A stretch of DNA of 7,566 nucleotides from an uncultured Bacilli bacterium (GTDB taxonomy: Bacteria > Bacillota_I > Bacilli_A > RF39 > UBA660): contig CANQCH010000052.1 in assembly GCA_947589165.1 (NCBI GenBank), positions 1 to 7,566 of the forward strand, written 5' to 3'. Under the pieces are notes generated by a model, which saw nothing but the letters and a program-made list of their open reading frames with translations, ran no database searches and was not told the DNA's origin. Positions within the stretch are counted from its first letter, which is position 1; every line of letters starts with the position of its first letter. Below, in pieces: positions 4,484 to 7,566 of the stretch. Both the position numbers and the translations under genes were made by a program.

Positions 4484-6628
4484 TTATTCTGCGATTAAAC
4501 TCAAACTAACCCGTTCTTTTTCGGAATCTATTTTTATGACATAAGCTGTCACAATATCGCCAACTTTTAATATTTCACTCGGATGTTTAACAAATTCTTT
4601 GCTCATTTGGGAAATGTGAATTAAGGCATCATCATGTAACCCAATATCGACAAAGGCGCCAAAAGATGTTACATTGCGAACCGTTCCTTCCAAAGCATCC
4701 CCGACTTTTAAATCAGCAATGGATAAAATATCACTGCGTAAAGTCATTTGCTTAACTTCATCCCGCGGATCAATAATTCCTTGCCATAAATTCGTTTTAA
4801 TTAATTCAATCTTTTCCTTTGATACTTGATATTTATTCATCAATTCTGGCGTATTTAAAGTAGCTAATTTTTCCCGCATCAAATCGGTGCCAACCAAATT
4901 TAAATCTAAATTATAATCATGGGCTAAACTTTCTACTAAAGCATAATCTTCGGGGTGAATATTAGTTTTATCTAACGGATTTGAACCATTTAAAATGCGT
5001 AAAAACCCAGCCGCTTGTTCAAAAGCTAAAGCATCCGTTCCTAAAGCTTTTTTTAATTCAGCTCGCGAAGTAAAACTTCCCTTCGTCTTTTTATAATTCA
5101 TTATTTTCGTAATTAATTTTTTATTTAAACCGGAAACATAATTTAAAATTGCTTCACTGGCATTATTTAAATTAACTCCCACTTTATTAACAATTTTACT
5201 TACGACAAAGGCTAATTCTTCATCTAATTCTTTCGGTTTTAAATCATGTTGGTATAACCCAACGCCAATACTTTTGGGATCAATTTTTACTAATTCGGAT
5301 AAAGCATCTTGCAAACGGCGTCCAATACTTACGGCACTCCTTTGTTCAACGGAATAATCTGGGAATTCTTTTTTGGCCAAAGGTGAAGCCGAATAAACGG
5401 ATGCACCCGCTTCACTGACCATTACAAACTTGACTGCTAAATGATATTTTTTAATTAAATTAGCGACAAAACTTTCACTTTCGCGCGAAGCCGTGCCATT
5501 TCCGATGGCAATAATTTTAACTCCATATTTTTGAATTAAATCTAGCATGATTTGTTCAGCCGCGGCCACTTCTTTTTTCGGTTCATGAGGATAGATAACA
5601 CCAATCGTTAAAACTTGGCCGGTGGGATCTAATACCGCTAATTTACAACCAGTCCGAAAAGCGGGATCAAAACCCATTACGACTCTTTCTTTAATCGGTG
5701 GCGTTAATAATAAATTTTCTAAATTTTGGCCAAATTCTTTAATGCCAAAGGCCGAAGCATTATCATATAGTTCGGCTTTAATATCCCGTTCTAGAGATGG
5801 TTCCATTAATCTTTTCCACGCATCAAGAATAAAACCTTGCATTTCTTTTTTTAACGGAAATTCTTGATTCTTTAAGACTTCTTTTTCTAAATAGGCAATA
5901 ATTTTTTCACTTTCAACACTTAAACTATACGTTAAAACTTTTTCTTTTTCCGCCCGGGCAATTGCTAAAACTTGATGGGGTTTTATAAACGGAATCTTTT
6001 GCGTAAAATCATAATAAATTTCGTATACTTTATTTTCATCGACAGCATCTTTTTTAATTTTACTTTTGACCAAACCATTTTTAAAATAATATTCCCGACA
6101 CCATTTCCGATATTTCGGATTATCACTAATCCAATCGGCAATAATAAAGCCCGCATTAGTAATAGCCTCATCCACTGATTTTACTTGATCATTTAAATAT
6201 GGTTCGGCTAATTCATTCTTCGTCTTTTGGGGTAAACTCATTATTATTTTGGCTAAAGGTTCTAATCCTAATTTAATTGCTTCGGTGCCCTTCGTCTTTC
6301 TTTTTTCTTTAAATGGTAAATAAATATCTTCCACTTCACTTAATTTTTCACATTTTTCTATTTCGTTTTTTAACTCTACCGTCAACATTCCTTTTTCGGC
6401 AATTAAGCGCATAACATCTTCTTTTCTTTTCGCTAAATTAACCGTATAGTTATATTCCGTTTCAATATTTCTTAATTCATCTTCATTTAAATTGCCCGTT
6501 ACTTCTTTCCGGTAACGTGACATAAAAGGAATTGTTGCGCCCTTACTTAACATATCAATAACATTTTTTACTTGATATGGTTTTAAATTTAATTTGGTAC
6601 TTACTTTTGTAATTAATTCATCATTCAT
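4484..6628 (-). CDS. tex: Tex, RNA-binding transcription accessory protein with S1 domain
   Basis: A 714-residue cytoplasmic nucleic-acid-binding protein, bacterial relative of eukaryotic Spt6, full length for the Firmicute family (about 720). The N-terminal helical region has the signature IPFMSRYRKEVTG near 33-45. A YqgF/RNase H-like domain begins near 314 with MGFDPAFRTGCKLAV and continues through GNGTASRESESF. Tandem helix-hairpin-helix motifs follow near 490-560 (AILNYVSGLN, ALGTDALAFEQAAGFLRI). A C-terminal S1 RNA-binding domain lies near 640-712 (GTVRNVTSFGAFVDIGLHD, ALIHISQMS, VSLSLI). The ATG has an excellent ribosome site, AGAAGGAG, 9 nt upstream. All four tryptophans are TGG and no TGA interrupts the frame, supporting the standard code. 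It has its own promoter and appears monocistronic or loosely linked to the downstream operon. Tex influences transcription and gene expression in several bacteria; its exact mechanism is not settled. Confidence 0.97.
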   Translation of the reverse strand: MNDELITKVSTKLNLKPYQVKNVIDMLSKGATIPFMSRYRKEVTGNLNEDELRNIETEYNYTVNLAKRKEDVMRLIAEKGMLTVELKNEIEKCEKLSEVEDIYLPFKEKRKTKGTEAIKLGLEPLAKIIMSLPQKTKNELAEPYLNDQVKSVDEAITNAGFIIADWISDNPKYRKWCREYYFKNGLVKSKIKKDAVDENKVYEIYYDFTQKIPFIKPHQVLAIARAEKEKVLTYSLSVESEKIIAYLEKEVLKNQEFPLKKEMQGFILDAWKRLMEPSLERDIKAELYDNASAFGIKEFGQNLENLLLTPPIKERVVMGFDPAFRTGCKLAVLDPTGQVLTIGVIYPHEPKKEVAAAEQIMLDLIQKYGVKIIAIGNGTASRESESFVANLIKKYHLAVKFVMVSEAGASVYSASPLAKKEFPDYSVEQRSAVSIGRRLQDALSELVKIDPKSIGVGLYQHDLKPKELDEELAFVVSKIVNKVGVNLNNASEAILNYVSGLNKKLITKIMNYKKTKGSFTSRAELKKALGTDALAFEQAAGFLRILNGSNPLDKTNIHPEDYALVESLAHDYNLDLNLVGTDLMREKLATLNTPELMNKYQVSKEKIELIKTNLWQGIIDPRDEVKQMTLRSDILSIADLKVGDALEGTVRNVTSFGAFVDIGLHDDALIHISQMSKEFVKHPSEILKVGDIVTAYVIKIDSEKERVSLSLIAE

Positions 6629-6659
6629 AAATCGTTACTCCTTCTAGTCTTACCTATTT

Positions 6660-6668
6660 AGTATAACA
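6660..6668 (-). promoter_or_regulatory. Extended -10 promoter of tex
   Basis: On the minus strand TGTTATACT gives a TGn extended -10 element followed by TATACT, 5 of 6 to consensus. No good -35 box sits 16-18 nt upstream because that space is occupied by the tag terminator hairpin, which fits an extended -10 promoter. The start would be near 6653, leaving a leader of about 25 nt. Confidence 0.55.
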
Positions 6669-6693
6669 TAAAAAGCATCTAAATTGATGCTTT
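6668..6693 (-). terminator. Terminator overlapping the tag stop codon
   Basis: AAAGCATC (6693-6686) pairs with GATGCTTT (6679-6672) around a 6-nt loop and continues into TTATG, with five T in a row across the stem end. The tag stop codon TAG (6681-6679) spans the loop and the 3' arm, so the last codons of tag form half of the terminator stem. Such compact endings are common in reduced AT-rich genomes. Confidence 0.8.
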
Positions 6694-7230
6694 AAAACAT
6701 TCTTTTTCATGATCATTAATTATCCCAATCGCTTGTAAATAGGCATAAATAATGGTACTCCCCACAAAAACCATGCCTTTATTTTTTAGATCTTTACTTA
6801 TCCTATCACTTAATTCATTTTTCGTTTGATAAACGCCATACAAAACTTGCTTATTAGTAAATGACCAAATATATTTCCTAAAAGAACCATATTCATTAAT
6901 AATATTTTTAAATACTTGCGCATTCTTAATTGTAGCCAATATTTTACTTTTATTCCGAATAATTCCTTTATTAAGCATTAATTCATTTATTTTACTTTCA
7001 TCATAATTAATTATTTTTGCCAGATTAAAATTATCAAAAGCTAAACGAAAATTATTTCTTTTCTTCAAAATAGTTTCCCAAGAAAGTCCCGCTTGAAAAA
7101 TTTCTAAAATTAATAATTCAAATAATTCTTGATCATTATCTTTAGGTACACCCCATTCTTCATCATGATATTTAACATATAAAGAATTATTTAAATTAAC
7201 CCAACTACATCTATTTATGTGTTTCGCCAT
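6679..7230 (-). CDS. tag: DNA-3-methyladenine glycosylase I
   Basis: A 183-residue base-excision repair enzyme that removes 3-methyladenine from alkylated DNA. Against E. coli Tag (recalled), the conserved blocks are RCSWVN (7-12), YHDEEWGVP (21-29), QAGLSWETILKKR (46-58), GIIRNKSKI near 89-97, WSFTN near 124, FVGSTIIYAYLQAIG and NDHEKEC (172-178). The zinc ligands C8, H22, H174 and C178 are all present, and E43 matches the base-recognition glutamate E38 of E. coli. Length is normal for the family, and no defect is visible. The ATG lies 20 nt inside the end of the upstream small gene, with GGAAAG 8 nt before it, so translation is probably coupled. The tag and upstream gene form a short operon ended by a hairpin overlapping the stop codon. 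Confidence 0.96.
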   Translation of the reverse strand: MAKHINRCSWVNLNNSLYVKYHDEEWGVPKDNDQELFELLILEIFQAGLSWETILKKRNNFRLAFDNFNLAKIINYDESKINELMLNKGIIRNKSKILATIKNAQVFKNIINEYGSFRKYIWSFTNKQVLYGVYQTKNELSDRISKDLKNKGMVFVGSTIIYAYLQAIGIINDHEKECFKASI

Positions 7231-7432
7231 AATATTTTCTTTCCATTAAATTACTTGCTAAATAATCTAATTCATCATATTCTTCGGCTTCTAAATCATC
7301 AATAATTTGATCAATTTGAAAAAGTATTTCCTCTATTGAAGCATAATTATTTACATTAATATCATACTTTTTTAAAATTCTTATTTCACTATCTTTAATT
7401 AATATATTATTTATTTTTCTTAATTCATCCAT
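7211..7432 (-). CDS. Small acidic protein of unknown function upstream of tag
   Basis: From the ATG at 7432 this is a 73-residue soluble protein beginning MDELRKINNILIKDSEIRIL. I do not recognise the family. It is helix-rich, with a strongly acidic stretch IDDLEAEEYDELDYLASN before a basic end (MERKYYGETHK). The frame is open further upstream to a TTG at 7471, which would add 13 hydrophobic residues, but that start is less convincing and the added part looks unlike the rest. No ribosome site precedes the ATG; a TGTTATGAT extended -10 ends 6 nt before it, so the mRNA may be leaderless. Its last 20 nt overlap the start of tag, suggesting co-expression. No function can be assigned. Confidence 0.72.
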   Translation of the reverse strand: MDELRKINNILIKDSEIRILKKYDINVNNYASIEEILFQIDQIIDDLEAEEYDELDYLASNLMERKYYGETHK

Positions 7433-7438
7433 ATTTTT

Positions 7439-7447
7439 ATCATAACA
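7439..7447 (-). promoter_or_regulatory. Possible extended -10 promoter for the small gene and tag
   Basis: TGTTATGAT on the minus strand has TGn plus TATGAT (5 of 6 to TATAAT). It ends 6 nt before the ATG at 7432, which would place the transcript start on or next to the A of ATG. No -35 box with good spacing is seen; TTGGTA lies about 21 nt upstream, which is too far. The start site is uncertain. Confidence 0.35.
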
Positions 7448-7522
7448 AAAAAATATTGATATTGCTACCAATATTTTACATTCCCAACATGAACTTATAA
7501 CCCGACAGTTTTTTATTTTAAT

Positions 7523-7557
7523 TAAAAAAGGTATTTGGTTTATCCAAATGACCTTTG
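7523..7557 (-). terminator. Terminator of an unseen upstream minus-strand gene
   Basis: On the minus strand AAAGGTCATTTGG (7556-7544) pairs with CCAAATACCTTT (7538-7527) with one bulged base and a loop of about 5 nt, and is followed by a run of six T. No coding sequence ending before it is visible in the window, so the gene it serves must lie beyond 7566. The 90 bases between it and the small gene hold no further feature I can support apart from the possible promoter. Confidence 0.8.
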
Positions 7558-7566
7558 TTTCTTATA

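Noticed and set aside
4344..4544. Plus-strand frame of 66 codons across the tex/zinc-ribbon junction
   Set aside because: It runs antisense over the 3' end of tex, a promoter and the zinc-ribbon start, with no ribosome site; composition is that of AT-rich noise.
5622..6178. Plus-strand frames of 81 and 68 codons and a minus-strand frame of 62 codons inside tex
   Set aside because: All lie within conserved Tex domains in the wrong frame or strand, with no independent support.

Overview
The window is an AT-rich stretch of a bacterial chromosome in which every convincing gene lies on the minus strand. Tryptophan is encoded by TGG at every position I checked, and one gene ends in TGA overlapping the next start (ATGA). 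The standard bacterial code therefore fits better than the Mycoplasma/Spiroplasma code. Strong AG-rich ribosome sites, sigma-A-like promoters and gene content (tex, tag, a TIGR00374-type membrane protein) suggest a low-GC Firmicute, perhaps a Bacilli/Mollicutes-related lineage that kept UGA as stop. The exact taxon cannot be read from this window.

Layout in direction of transcription, right to left. A terminator for an unseen upstream gene lies at 7523-7557. A small unrecognised acidic protein (7211-7432) overlaps tag, DNA-3-methyladenine glycosylase I (6679-7230), whose stop codon sits inside its own terminator hairpin. The tex gene (4484-6628) has an extended -10 promoter. Just after the tex stop, a TTGACA promoter drives a two-gene operon: a zinc-ribbon protein of unknown role (3711-4421) and an integral membrane protein of the lysylphosphatidylglycerol synthase TM / flippase-like family (2704-3714).

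The striking part is 47-2703. The 807-residue protein at 89-2512 is a compact relative of Cas13d, the type VI-D CRISPR RNA-guided RNase. It has two intact R-X4-H HEPN motifs (R215/H220 and R709/H714) and several blocks that, from memory, align with Eubacterium siraeum Cas13d. No CRISPR array and no cas1/cas2 are in the window. Between the membrane protein gene and cas13d there is instead what looks like one small RNA gene on the same strand (about 2670-2577). It has its own promoter (TTGCTA-17-TATAAT), a 5' hairpin with ends resembling a Cas13d repeat, exactly 30 nt of unstructured pyrimidine-rich sequence, and a perfect 14-bp terminator hairpin. It reads like one crRNA born nearly mature: repeat, one spacer, terminator.

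The 30-nt guide-like part is the exact reverse complement of an ideal translation start region (AAGGAG, 7 nt, ATG, AAA). This suggests that the RNA was selected to pair with the ribosome site and start codon of some mRNA, either in the host (an RNA-guided regulator) or in a phage or plasmid. cas13d follows with its own TTGTAC-17-TATAAT promoter, a very short leader and its own terminator. The proposed system is an array-less Cas13d with one dedicated guide against a translation start. The Cas13d call is strong. The solitary guide RNA is well supported by sequence layout but unproven, and its target and purpose are inference.
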